The notes below the pieces were generated by a model. It was not told where the DNA came from. It ran no database searches and saw only the letters and a list, made by a program, of their open reading frames with translations. Of a stretch of DNA of 64,000 nt, positions 1 to 12,800 are shown one piece after another. Made by a program: the position numbers and the translations under genes. How positions within the stretch are numbered: the stretch's first letter is position 1; each line of letters opens with the position of its first letter. Source of the stretch: Pelecanus crispus. Taxonomy: Eukaryota > Chordata > Aves > Pelecaniformes > Pelecanidae. The stretch is taken from the NCBI RefSeq assembly GCF_030463565.1, contig NC_134660.1:1662001-1726000 (forward strand). Direction: 5' to 3'.

Positions 1-887
1 TATGCTTAGCGCAGTTGATAATACCTACAGTAGGTATCTCCAACCAGATTGCTCAGATTTTTGTCAATCTGGAACCAGACCAATAATTTATGGTGCCGGA
101 AAAGATGTGAAGATCAATTTTTATTATCTAGGTTATATTCACCTATGATAAAAACATGATTAAAACTGAAACAAAAAATAGTAGTCTAACACAACGTTCC
201 TACGTGTATTATTGCTCAATTTTTTTTGTACCATTAGTCTCGCAATATTTGGGAGATGACTCAGGCTCCAGTTTCAAACCCCTTCAACTAAGTCATGACT
301 AGAGTTACAAGCTTTGAAGCTAGAGAAGCAGGGTATCAAACCCACGTTTTTAGGGTTTTTATTCTTGCTGACTAGCAAGAATAAGAAAGTGCAATCTGAA
401 ATACAGAGTACAGTAACCAATTGTTCAGAGCCAGCAACACTTGCTTTGGGGGTAATCCCTTGCTTTTAAACAGCAAGAATCCCCAACAGCCATGTCCTCC
501 AGTGGAGGACAGTTTTAACAAGCCCAACTGAATAAAGCATATGGTGCTGATAGCATTTGACAAAGTCATTGAGGGGGTCATTAAAATATCCTTATTTTGA
601 TGACTTAAAAGAAAGCAAGTTCTCAAAACACTTAATTTTGTAAAAAAGCCTATAGTATATAATACACCCCTACAGAGAACAGTGCAACAGGAGTTATAGA
701 CAGACTGCTTCCATAGGGTTTAAGTCTTATAATACAAGTTAGAACTTGTCCAGCTAATTAATAGCTAGATGTATGCAGTAATCCCAAAGGCACTTTGCCT
801 CCAGAAACTCCGACTGACTCTTCAGACACCAATTTCTGCAGTTACTGTAGCTCTCATTATTAGACAGAATAGCAAAGGGTTGCTTAC
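1..887 (-). other. NPEPPS intron following exon 16 (continues beyond window)
   Basis: AT-rich intronic sequence. I looked for the next conserved coding segment (human ARAGIISTVEVLK-like) and did not find it, so this is read as intron. No repeat, RNA gene or open frame here is supportable. Confidence 0.7.
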
Positions 888-3800
888 CAGAGAGAAAAGA
901 TCGTTCTGCAGGCCAAGCCTGTCCACAGGGGGTAGGGAGAGGTCTTTGATCGCTGGTATTAAACTCTCCAGCATGTCAGGGCTATATTGAGTACGGTAAA
1001 ACCCTACTGTTCCAAGGTTTAACTGAAATGTACCGAAATAGTAAAAAATTAAAAGTAAGGAACAGATAAGGAAATGCTTTTTTATTTTTGAACAACTAGA
1101 AATTTCTCAAAGCACCATAGCTCAGAGAAGTCAGCCCCTATCATTTAAATAAAAAGAAAAAACAAATCATAAGTAAGGGAGAAAGACTTCAGATTTCAAA
1201 GAAGAAACGCTCACTAAGAGGCATAGAAGACGAGAGACAGACGACAAAGAAACAGAGGCTAGAGCTAAAACTAGGAGCAAGGAGAAAAGAGAACTCCTCT
1301 TCTAGGGGTAACTCCTAACTGCAGTAAGGGTAGTCATGCACTGAGAAGATAAAATGCAGGAGACTGCAGATGCTAGAATCTTAACTTTTGTAACCTCTCT
1401 TCCACAACCTGCTCCATTCAACTTTGATAGAGAGAACCATTTTCTTAAGAAAGGAGAGCAAGCACCTCTGCCCAGCGTAAAAGCAAGTCACGGTCATTAA
1501 GCTTGATGAACTACGCTGGCTACACACTGCTACCTACTAGCGTTTTAGTGTAGATGGTCAAATATTGTGGTTGGTTGAACAGTACCTGGCATAAACCAAA
1601 AACATTGCTGAGCTCACCAGCAAGTCCCCTTTGCTGCTGCTATGATTTCGGTCAGTTCAACCGCCAGTCCTCAGGACCATGGCACTAACTAAAAACCTCA
1701 CAGATTGACAACCTTTGCAGCCAGCAGTCCCACAAATTCACCTTGGACTGAGCTGGACTGTTGCCTTCTCAGGCAAAAATATCAAACTTTACCCTCATTT
1801 AGACAGGGCATTTTTGGAGTTGTTCATTCATTTCATGTCCCTCCCTATTACCAGGGAGGACCCAGATAGATATGGTGATTCAGGAGAATACGCAGGCCTG
1901 ACTGCTGAAATGCCCATGTTAGTTAAATAGGAAGATTTGATTAATAATAGAAAAAGAGACTAACCCTTAATGTTATTTCATGGAGTGACCGCTCAGAGTA
2001 CAGCTCCAGCTTAGAAACAATTACTCTTCAACCTCAGTAGTTCATACAGCAATAGTCCCAGCCAGTTGCTGTCTTTCAATTTTTAAATTCACAGTTTGAC
2101 TGGTGTCTGCAGAGGACCGCAACAGTGAACTTTTTCACTTGCAGATATGTACTTGTCTGGCAACAGCCCTTCACACTAATGAAAGATAAACAGGACTATT
2201 TTTGCTCAGAATGGACTTTAACTAAACTGTGGTTGCCATGGGATACCAAAAAAGCCACCACATTTCAACTCAAAAGCTGCCTCTAATTGCACACTGTTTT
2301 TCCGGGCTCGGACTCCTAAAGGTTCAAGTTTACATTGTCTAGACTACACTTGGAAGGCAAAGGACTACACTCAGCAAGCATTACAGAGAGGAGCCAACAT
2401 TCAACAGCAGCACAGAGAGGCCCTCCGTAAGAAATACAAGATCGCAAGGAGGGGGCAGGGGGGGAAGAGAAGAGGAAAATGAAACGCAAGGGAACATTAC
2501 AGTGACAAACAAACCTATTCCCAGTAATACGTTCTCCTTTGCGACAACTCACCTTCACCCACTGGTCTGGCTTGATGTCTTTCAAAACCAAGGTGAGCTC
2601 TGGTTTGTCCATCAATATTTGCATTTTGGCACAGGTGGGGTCATCACTCGTACAAATACTTATGGGGACCATCCACATGGGGAAATCCTCCCCTAAAAGA
2701 AGAAAGAATAGAAAGGAAGGCCTAAGGAAAAGAAAGTGTGCACACAACACCAAGAAACTCTGCCTGATGTTCAAACAAGTTTCAGCAGCAGTTTAAGCAA
2801 GGCTACTTAAATTTAAATCTAAAAAGGCACAAATCTGAAGGAAAACGGCAGATTTGGAGTTAAAATCCAAGAATCTCTAAATCACCTTTCAAGCCAAACA
2901 TTTTAATGTCCATAAGCATGGAAGACGGGTGGAACCTGTGTCTTAAGATAGAGCTGGCTTCCATATGAGGCACTTTTATTTCAGCACTACTATAAAACCA
3001 GCAGCTTAGAGCTCCTCAGATGGCAGCACTGGCCTTAAACTGGACATGAAGAGAGAAGTATCTCGGAACAAAAAATGAACCAAAGACTGCAGATAAATGC
3101 CATTCTCCATGCGAGCTGGACACGGAAACCACATGCGTGAGAGCATTCAATCTTAGATTTTCTAAGGTTTTAACGAATACTTAAACACCTGAATCCAAGC
3201 AAAGCACCTGCCTGCTCTGCAGCGCAGCTATTTCATCTCTCAAAATTGCTGCCGTTGCATGAAAAGCAACAAACACTCCACTCCTGCTCTTAGCACTCAT
3301 CTTACCGGTATATGGTCCGCTGGCACAGAATTTCTTCTGGACTAACTTCAAGACTTTGTCGTCTTCTTGCTGACGGGGGGGGGGAAGAAAGAAAAGAAAA
3401 AGAAGGAGAGAGAGAGAGAAAGGAATTATCAGAACATCTAAACTCAGCTTCTGTATATCACAATACATTCACGTGCCCTCTGTTAAACCGAGTAACTTGT
3501 GTTCTCCTCCAGAAAAAGGAGCTACCGCAAGAATCATTCCGATGTATTAATGACTGTTCCTGTTAAAACATACGTGCCCTATTTCTCATTTGAATTTGTT
3601 GTCTGACTTCAGCTTCCAGCCCGTAATCCTCCCTCACCGTGCAATCTTGTAGAATAAGCATAATTCAGCCGGAGTGAAAAGCAAAACGTGTGGCAAGGGG
3701 AGCTAAGTCAAATGTTCCCTCCCCCAACACACATTTCAGACACAAAGAGCAAACGGGCTATGTCAGCAAACTCCAAGCACATGATCTAGAGCGCCTGTGG

Positions 3801-6800
3801 AATAGCTCCATATGGCTTTGCGCTAGGTTCCTCAAGTGAGCTGCACTTCCCCTCCCTTCAGAAACAGAACCGGCACTAAACAAAGCAACCCACTGTAGTG
3901 CCTCCTGATCAAAGAGAATTTTTTAAATAATTGTATACTACTAAATTTGATCCTAAAACACAGTTAAAGGCAGAAATTTTGATCTGAAGTGCTGAAAAAT
4001 GCACAGTTGTATTTACCTGTTCAGCTTCCACATAAATGAGCGGAAATCCCATTTGTTTGGTCCATGTATTCATCACAGCAGCAATAGGTTTACCACTAGC
4101 TTTTTCCAGGCTTTCCCAGAGGTCCTCTGCAGAAGAAAAGTCTGACTAAGGACTCCCAGAGTCTTGACACGTCAGACGCTCCTAAGGACACTATATGGGC
4201 ACTGGAGGGTGGGAGGCTGTATTGTGACTCCAGTTTGCCCTTCGTGTTTTGGGTTGTGTTTTTATCAAATTGCAACAGATGATAGGCAAGAAAAAGGAAC
4301 TAGTTTAAACCACTCATGGGGGAGAGAGGGAAGAAGAAAGCTTCTCTACTACTAAAAAAATGCAATCAGTACACACTGTGATAAAGTATAACAAAAATGA
4401 GCATTAAATATTCAAAATGGTGAATAGAAGAATCTTTTCCTTAAGTTTTTCATATGTTATGCCAAAAGAGCTGACCGAACACGGACTGGTTTTGGCTGAC
4501 AGAGCATGATGTTCCACTTCCACATTTATGCCTGATACACAAAAAAGGCTTGAGTAAAGAAAGCGCTGTGAGATATTAGACAAGACTTTGAACTGCTTAA
4601 TCACACATGCAATCAATACTGCAAAAGGAAGCTTGCAAAAGGCTTATATGGCAAATCAACATACTCTATTTCTAAATTAGATTACTACGCAGATGTGGTT
4701 ATCAACGGTAAATGCAGCCCTTTCAGATTACCTCAGCCGCACACTCCTGAGACAGAGAACCCCTAGAGGATCCTGAATTCTGGCTGTGCAGGGGACACAT
4801 TGTATGAAACTGGAAACAAGCCAATTATTTCCTTGCATTTCAGTTATCTCAGGTGGAAAAAAACTGCTGTTTAAGAATCCATTATTTCGGCACGAAAAAC
4901 TTTGTCTCCAGAAATCACTTTTCTTAAGCTTGTAATAACCACCAGTTACCTGTAGCGGCATTCTTCTGCTGGAACTTCGTTAAATATAAATTCATTCCTT
5001 TCCGAAAGTCCTGGGAACATACAATTGAACAAGTAATGGCACCAGAACGGAGGTCCTTTCTATCCTCCCTCTGCGCTGCATTTATATTCAAGAATCAGCC
5101 AAGGAATCTTACGATCAGCGTGTACATCTGTACCTCCTTCCATATTTTCCCACTATCTTATTTCTCCTAGGTAAGTTCAAATAGAGCCCAAATACAAATT
5201 GGCAAAAAGTTTTCAAAATACAGACTAGACAGATTTAAACATTTTGTAAAATGGTATTTTTAACTGTAAAAAGATTTGACAATCTAAACTTGGCTTTTTA
5301 ACAACACTCTTTTTACCTCATCACCGATGTAGTCATGTAGCATTCGGATTACAGATGCTCCCTTGCTGTAAGAAATAGCATCGAAGATTTCATCTACTTC
5401 GGATGGATGGCCAACACTAACCTGTGGTAAACAGGAAAATTAATAGTGAGAACAATTTTAACTGCCATAAGATTTTGAGTTTGCTTGTTCTAGTGTTTAA
5501 AGAGCTGACTTTTCTCACTGAAGAAAGCGCATGCATATCCATCACTAAATTGTCTTAGTGGAATCTCTGCACCCAGTCAATTAAACTTATTCACATATGA
5601 CTGGGTTGGGATTGGTCTATAGGTTAAACAAACTGTAACTTAGGTTTTGGTATTTAATCAAACAGACTTAGGGATCCTGCCTCAATCCTTTGGTTCAACA
5701 CTTACCCAAAAGCAAAATACAGTGAAAGTTGTTTAGTTCTGAGACAGTGAACCATACATACTCAGGAAATGCACCCAATGAGTACGTCACTCTAAAATGA
5801 CCTGTTGTACAAAGTAAGGTCATCTCCCAACACCTATTACACCAAACATTTCCTAAGCCATCTATCTATCTAAGCTATTTCCTAAGCTGTACAACGCAGA
5901 AACACCCAAGGGGGCCTCAGACAGAAGCCAGTACACGCCCAGTAAAGTTTGGTGGCTTGGGCTCTGGGCTATGCTGCACTTTGGTGTACGTTGTTGAGCA
6001 CTGGAGGAAGTCAGCAGCTACTCCACTGTGCTTAAGGGCCAGAACACTACCCACTTTGATCAGAAACCAAACCACAAATAACGATGAGTTTTGATCACAA
6101 CTTTGCCATTTCAAGTCAGTAGAGCAGAAAAACTCCAGAAGCAGCCACCTTCAGACCCTCAAACCTCACTTCTGAAATACTAATTCGAGCAGAGGAAAAT
6201 CCACAAAGTGTAAACGCAACCTTAGATTTTCCTTTGCATCGTGAACGACTGCAAAGTTCCCTTTTTTCTTAATAGGAAAAAAGCTTACACACAACTGACA
6301 GGAAAGAAAGGGAGACAATCAATAGCAAAGACAGAACTTACTTCAATAGGATGACTGTTGTCTAAAGCATCAAGCTCTTGAGCTCGTGTGTAATCAGCAG
6401 AAACAAACTGAGTCCAGATATCGTACTCTGGGAAACAGTGATCTACACACAGGTACTCAATCCAGGAGGCAAATCCTTCATTCAGCCAGAGGTGGGTCCA
6501 CCATTCCTGGAAAGATGAGAAGGCAGAATAAAGAACAAAATTCCAACAGCTTCATTTAATCAACAAGAAGTTTGCAGCAAAGATAAGCTGTTAATGGCCT
6601 AGTTTAGCACAGAACAGAGAAACACGTAACAATTCCAAGCATAAATTCCTCTCTATACTCTTCTTGGGCTGATGAATTCTTTAATCAGCACTCTATAACT
6701 GTCTTCCCCTCCGTCTTAAATTTTAGAAACTCTGCATGGAGAACTGCACCAGGTGCAAATGAAATTCCCGGAGCCTAGACTAGAGGTCAGGGCGGAGCCA

Positions 6801-9800
6801 CTGAGGGAACAGCCATGGATGTTACCTAGACTGAGGAGAAAAGTCAGTGACGTGCAAGGCCACGGCTCAGAAAAGCAGCACAATTGTGGGCAACACAATG
6901 ACAGTGTCTTTTCCAAACTGAATACCACCAGCTGCAGAAGACTGATTTTTTTTTTTTTGGTTTTGGGTGTGGTTTTTTGCTAAAGATGCTTACATAAAGG
7001 AGAAAGCCTGGAATCTGAAAAAGTGTTCTAGACTATGGAAACCTGAAATCTAGTAAACAGTTAAAATCTGTTTCTCACCGGCCAGAGGTGGGCTTTTTTA
7101 AGATAAGAATGTTACATTGACATTTTAAAATTCTTCCTTTCATTTCTAATGTTTAACTGAAGTAGGCGAGATAAGGAAACAAGCTACGGATACTGAGGAA
7201 GAAAACACCCTTTTCCATAACTGCACTTACCAACCATTCTTTAAATGTAAGTTTGGGTGGCTCACTCAGACGAGCATGGCTATGATGATATGGGCCCTTA
7301 AAAGTAAAAGAAACTGAACAGGATGTAGAATCAGCCCACTAAGCTGTTCTACAAAGAACTACTGCTTCTACTATGAATGAAACATTTACCCCAGGGAGGG
7401 TGGAATTTCAATAAGGAAAGCTGTTACTGAAACTCTACACAGATAAGCCCCGCTTTATTTTTAGAGTGGAGACTATCCAATTTTCTTTTACATTTCTGAT
7501 GGCATCTGTTTCCAATACACTCAGATTGGTGCCAAACGATTAATGCAACTGCAAAATAGATTCTTGGGCAATTAGGTTGGACTTCTAAATCTTCTCACCT
7601 CCCTGTTTTTCCCTCTTATCCCACTGGCAACCTAATTGCTCATGAATCTATTTCTTCCCCCGGAAGTATTCTCATTTATCTTTGCTACAGAAGGACCGGC
7701 ATATTGTGCTGGCCAGTAAGATCTGGTACTGGCAAACTAAACCAGTGATGCTACTGAGGCGTTCTGCTGTGCTGTATATGCACCTCAGATTATAGAGGAG
7801 AAAAAGCTGACTTTCTGGAAAAGTGAGAACAACATTGGAATGTCTTTTCAGATTTCACAGTTGCATCACAGAACATAAAATAATAACCAAAGAGAAAAAA
7901 AATTCTTAAAGAAAATTTTTTTAAGACCTAGAACTTCAAAAGGAGAATAAAAAGCTAATTCAATATAAATTTTAGAAATTCTTGTAAATGATACTTTCTC
8001 AAGCTTACTGCCACAGCTCTCAATGGTCAGAAGGACCACGAATGGTTGGTGAGTCACTACTGGTCCCCAAGGCACTTGCTGGCATCCTACTGTGTTGTCT
8101 AGTCACATGATGCTGGCTCTCCTTGCTTCCAGCTGCTCAACTGCACTAAAAGCTAAAAATATATTACTTTAATATTACTTTTCCATTTAAATATTGTGTT
8201 GCTCTCCTACCTGTGCTACCACAAACAGGAATGGACACAGTTGACTAGATTTTAAGAGGCACAGCGCTGTGGAAAAATTTGATAACCTCTGCTTAGTGTT
8301 ATAATTAATATTTACACTGGGGTTTTTCCTCCATTCACTCACACTTCATTTAGGCAGCCTAAAAGCCAGAACAATGCAGATTTGGGGCTCCAGAAGCCAT
8401 GTTCTTTTTGCCAAACACACCAGTTTCTTACAATACAAGGAACTTCCTAACCTGTGAAATATTTGGATTCAAGCATCTGCTTGCAGGGTTTTGGGAAAAG
8501 GAATGTCAGATCTAATGAACAGAGCAAGCTGAAGCCATTTGTTAACAGCAGAAGCTCTGACTGATACAGGTTTCAGTTTTTAGCACTAAATGGAATTTAT
8601 TTACAGATTTCAGTCTTGCTACCTCAGATATGCTTTTATTCCCACCACAATGGGAATTAAAACATCAAACCATTCAGACAGCTGGCTCCCCATATATCCA
8701 AAGTAATTCATACGAGTTACTACTGAGCAACTTTTCAGCTACCGGACTAGAACAATGTGCAGTGCTGAGCTGGTACTGATACACTTGCTTGGTATGAAAG
8801 CCTGATGAGTGAGTCATGCCCACCTGAAAGGAAAACAGTGGCTTATTGCTTCTAAGTAACCTGACTAGCCAAAATAATTTCCACAGAACACCTGCTCAAC
8901 TCTAACTAGGACTATATTCAAACAACTGAACATTACTTCACATAGGAAAGATCTAGAAATACTTCTAAAGAACACACTGGTAAAGAAGAAAGTGGTAATA
9001 AAGCACTATTTAAATATTTATTTTTTTTTATTTTAAAGATAGCATGCCTGCTCTTAAGGGGCACTTGAACACACACACGATAGGAAACACACATCAAAGA
9101 AAACTAGAAGAACTTGTAACTATTAGATACCATGGTCACAAGGTTTCCAAACCACTGATGAGCAAGTTCATGTCCTACAACCAGAGCAACCCACTGGCGA
9201 GATGAAGAACAGGAATTTTTGGGGTCAATGAGCAATGCAGTCTCCCTGTATTTAAGAGAGAAAGATAACTGAACAGAGTGGTATGCGCCCAGGGAAAAAA
9301 CACAATCAAAAGTAGGTTAAATTACCTAAGCAAGCTAAAAAGTGATCAGTACAACTGAAAAAAAACCAAAAGCTATTTCAGCTTAGACATTAGATTATTT
9401 TGGTAAGTTCCACAGCTGTTGGAATGCTTTGGAGCAATAATTCCTTATGGCATGCAAGAAGACAAGTGCAAAAACCCAGGCAGGAACAAGAAAGTTTATC
9501 CTTTATTTATAAAACAGCTCACCTACATAATCTAGGAACCTTAACTGTAACTCCCTTTGCACTGCATGATGTATGCACAGCAAGTCTTCTCCGCCTCCCT
9601 CATCCCCAAAGGAATTCCAGCTCTTCCAAGCGCACAGCCAGCCGTGTCACACTCGCCACTGCAGATGCACAAGAGTCTGCACACAGGGCACAGGCGCACA
9701 CACGCATACACACGCAAGTGCTCCCTAGGTCCGGCACATAACCTCTGCTATAAACGCCCCTGTCACGGTCAGGACTTAGCAGGTCAGTCAGACAGAACTT

Positions 9801-12800
9801 CTGGACTGCTGCAACTCGAAGGGGAAAAATGTGCATCTCAAAACATAGATGGTGCCTGCAGATTGTGCCAACCTTCTGTCCCCAAAGGGATAAAGCAAGC
9901 GTGCCAAACTGAGCATAAGGGCGGGCAGGGAGGAATTAACAGCACCATTAAGAAAGGCTTCCAAAAATCCTACTCATCTAGGACAATTTTTTTTTTTTTT
10001 TCCCCCATGGGGAATAAAATATCAGATTTCATCAGAATTGCAATAAGCAGACAAGCAGATTTTAAACCTGGGCTCAAATTTCCATTTCAATTTTTTAAGG
10101 CCAAATTAAAAGTTTAACAGAAGAAATTCAAACTATTTCAGGATTTAAAGTCCAAAGCTTACAAGACCAATGTTGTACAAAATGAAGGAAAATCATTCTA
10201 ACAATGAGCACAGATAATGTAATAATATCAAGCAAAAGTACAAAAGCTTGATCAGGTGAACAAAAAAAAACAAAACTGAAAAGGAAGGCAAGTTAATATT
10301 TTTGATTTACTCATATCCACATGGTTATACTGTGGTTGCTAAATTTACCAACTTGCCTACAACACAAAATAAGAAACTCTTCCAGCTGTGTCAGTAAGTA
10401 CGTAACTTTTATGGGGGAAAAAAGCGGCCAAGAAAGTTCTCTTGTAGAACAGGCAGTGCTGCCAGACACTTAAAAATCTCACACCCTTGGACAGTAGTTG
10501 TAATAGCTCATTCTTGCCTTCCTAAGATTTGTACGATAATGCACGCTGCTGCAGAAGTTAAAATTATCCAAACCGAAGCAAGAGTTGAAGGTATTTACGC
10601 AGTCTTATTTGGGACGATACCCAATAATTACAGCTCCCTAAAACTAATCCAATTACTTCCAAGAATTAGTGAACAAAGAGGGGGGAAAGACAGTATTTTA
10701 ACAGCATACCTATAAGTAACAAGGCCCCAGTTCTCCATGGCACCTTTATAAAATAAATACAAAGGTTTATTGATATGGATACACACCTCTTCCTAAATGT
10801 TTAAAATTCAAATAAAATACAGTTCATCAATAAAGTGAGTTACTTTACCAGCAGCAAAGTCTGCAATAGCTATGAGATCAATTTTAGGAAGAGGGTAAGG
10901 AACATTGAAGTAGTCCTTATAAAAAGGCAGAGTTTTAGCAGCAACCTGTAAGAAACAAGAAGAGAAATGTTAACTTGGAACAATTAGTAAAAACTTGAAA
11001 ATTTATGACTGAAACTAGCCTAAGAACGCAGCATACACAAGATTTCTTCCAGAGCCCCATTTCCAGCTTCTAGAGCACAATGGTTTGGAAGACTCCCGTG
11101 CCCTTTTTCTCCCAGGCTGTAGACTACCCTTCAGTACTTCTCGTCATCTTTGGACCAAAGTCTACATCACCAAATCAGAACTGAATTAAACCGCATGTTT
11201 TCATTATTATAGACATCAGTTTGTCCACAACTGAAGTTCTGTTTAATATCAAGCCCGGTCTCTGCGAGCCATTAAAGCAAAAACCACCCTCATGAGCTTT
11301 GCATGGCTTTAGGTGTTCAAAAACACCTAAATTTTGTGTTCAAAAAACGGGTAGATGTGGCACTTTGGGACATGGTTTAGTCTTGTCTACCCTTGATTGG
11401 CTTAGAGTAGACTTGGTAGTGTAGGTTAATGGTTGGACTGGATGATCTTAAAGGTCTTTTCCAACCTAAACGATTCTATGATTCGATGATTCTAGGTGAG
11501 CGAACAGAGGAGAGCGCTACGTCCAGCCTGTCAGAGATCGCGCCAGCCATAATGAAGTCACCCCGAGCACATTTACCTCTAATGCAAACTTTCCTTGCTC
11601 CGCTTTGCCAACAGGAGTGTAAACACGCACTAAGACGCCATCAAGGGACCTGGCCTCTACGAAGTCATATTCTCCCACCACAAACGCTACAAGATACGTC
11701 GACATTACAGGGGTGCGAGCAAACTTCACTTCCACCAGATTTTCATCATCTGGGTACGGCTTCCGGTCAATGACGTTCTTCAGCATGAAAGGGAATCAGT
11801 TAATTTCATGGAAGTGAAACTGTATTACACAATCCATTTGACTAACTATTCCATCATTATGAGTCATGCATTTTAAAGTGAAAGGACTTCATTTACAATT
11901 TAAAAAACACAGACCACAATGTAGTTCCCCTCCTAAAAGTGCCCCATCACATATGGACATGTAATTTTATGACATATACGTTATATTCCATTACTGCAAA
12001 GGCAGCTGAACACATCAGCTATCAGCTGCTGTCCCTCAAAGAAAATATTACCCACATCCCAATAAGGCACCAGGCTTTCACTTTAAATTCTGAAACAGAA
12101 ACCATAACCACATCAGTGGGCAAGGCTAGACTTTGCAGGTAACTATGAAAGTTAGCTACTGGAATAAAAAAAAAGTCTATTTTTAAACTGACTCGCTCTT
12201 CTCCAGCAACATCTAGAAATATTTGCAGCATATTTAGAGTAACAACCTGAAAATACCCACTTGTATTTGTGACAGAGGTACTTCTACTTGCACATTGTAC
12301 CCCAGTTCTGGTCAAAAATTCTCTAGGGCAGAAAACATGCTTATTTATCTCCAGTGCTTATGTAGCTATAACAGCTATATAAACATACAAAGGCACTTTT
12401 TTTTTTCCCTCAGTCACTCTTAATCAAGTAGCACGTGGCATGACATATGCTAAGACTTTTTTTTTTTTTTTTTTTTTTTTAAACAAACACCACTGTGGTT
12501 TGTACAACCTGTTTAGGTTTTGTGCTAGCATCCAACATCACAATATAATCTTTTAAAAATTTCTCTCAATTTAGAGCTGCTTAGTAATAGCTAGTGATTC
12601 CTAATTCTGTCTGTTACCAAGACACACTATTAACTATCAAATAATCAGCTGGCATTATTACAGTTTTATTTAAAACACTGATTACTTGCCCATCAAGAAC
12701 TTACCATATTTGACAAAGCTACTCTGTCTTTAGGAACCACCAAAGAAATATCAAATGTTGCCTTAATAGCAGGCTCATCCCAGCAAGGGAAAGCTCTGCG

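Noticed and set aside
241-300. tRNA-like B-box resemblance (GTTTCAAACCCC)
   Set aside because: No matching A-box at the right distance and no cloverleaf could be drawn.
9557-10117. 186-codon plus-strand frame inside an NPEPPS intron
   Set aside because: No domain, no conserved sequence known to me, antisense to NPEPPS, AT-rich intronic context.
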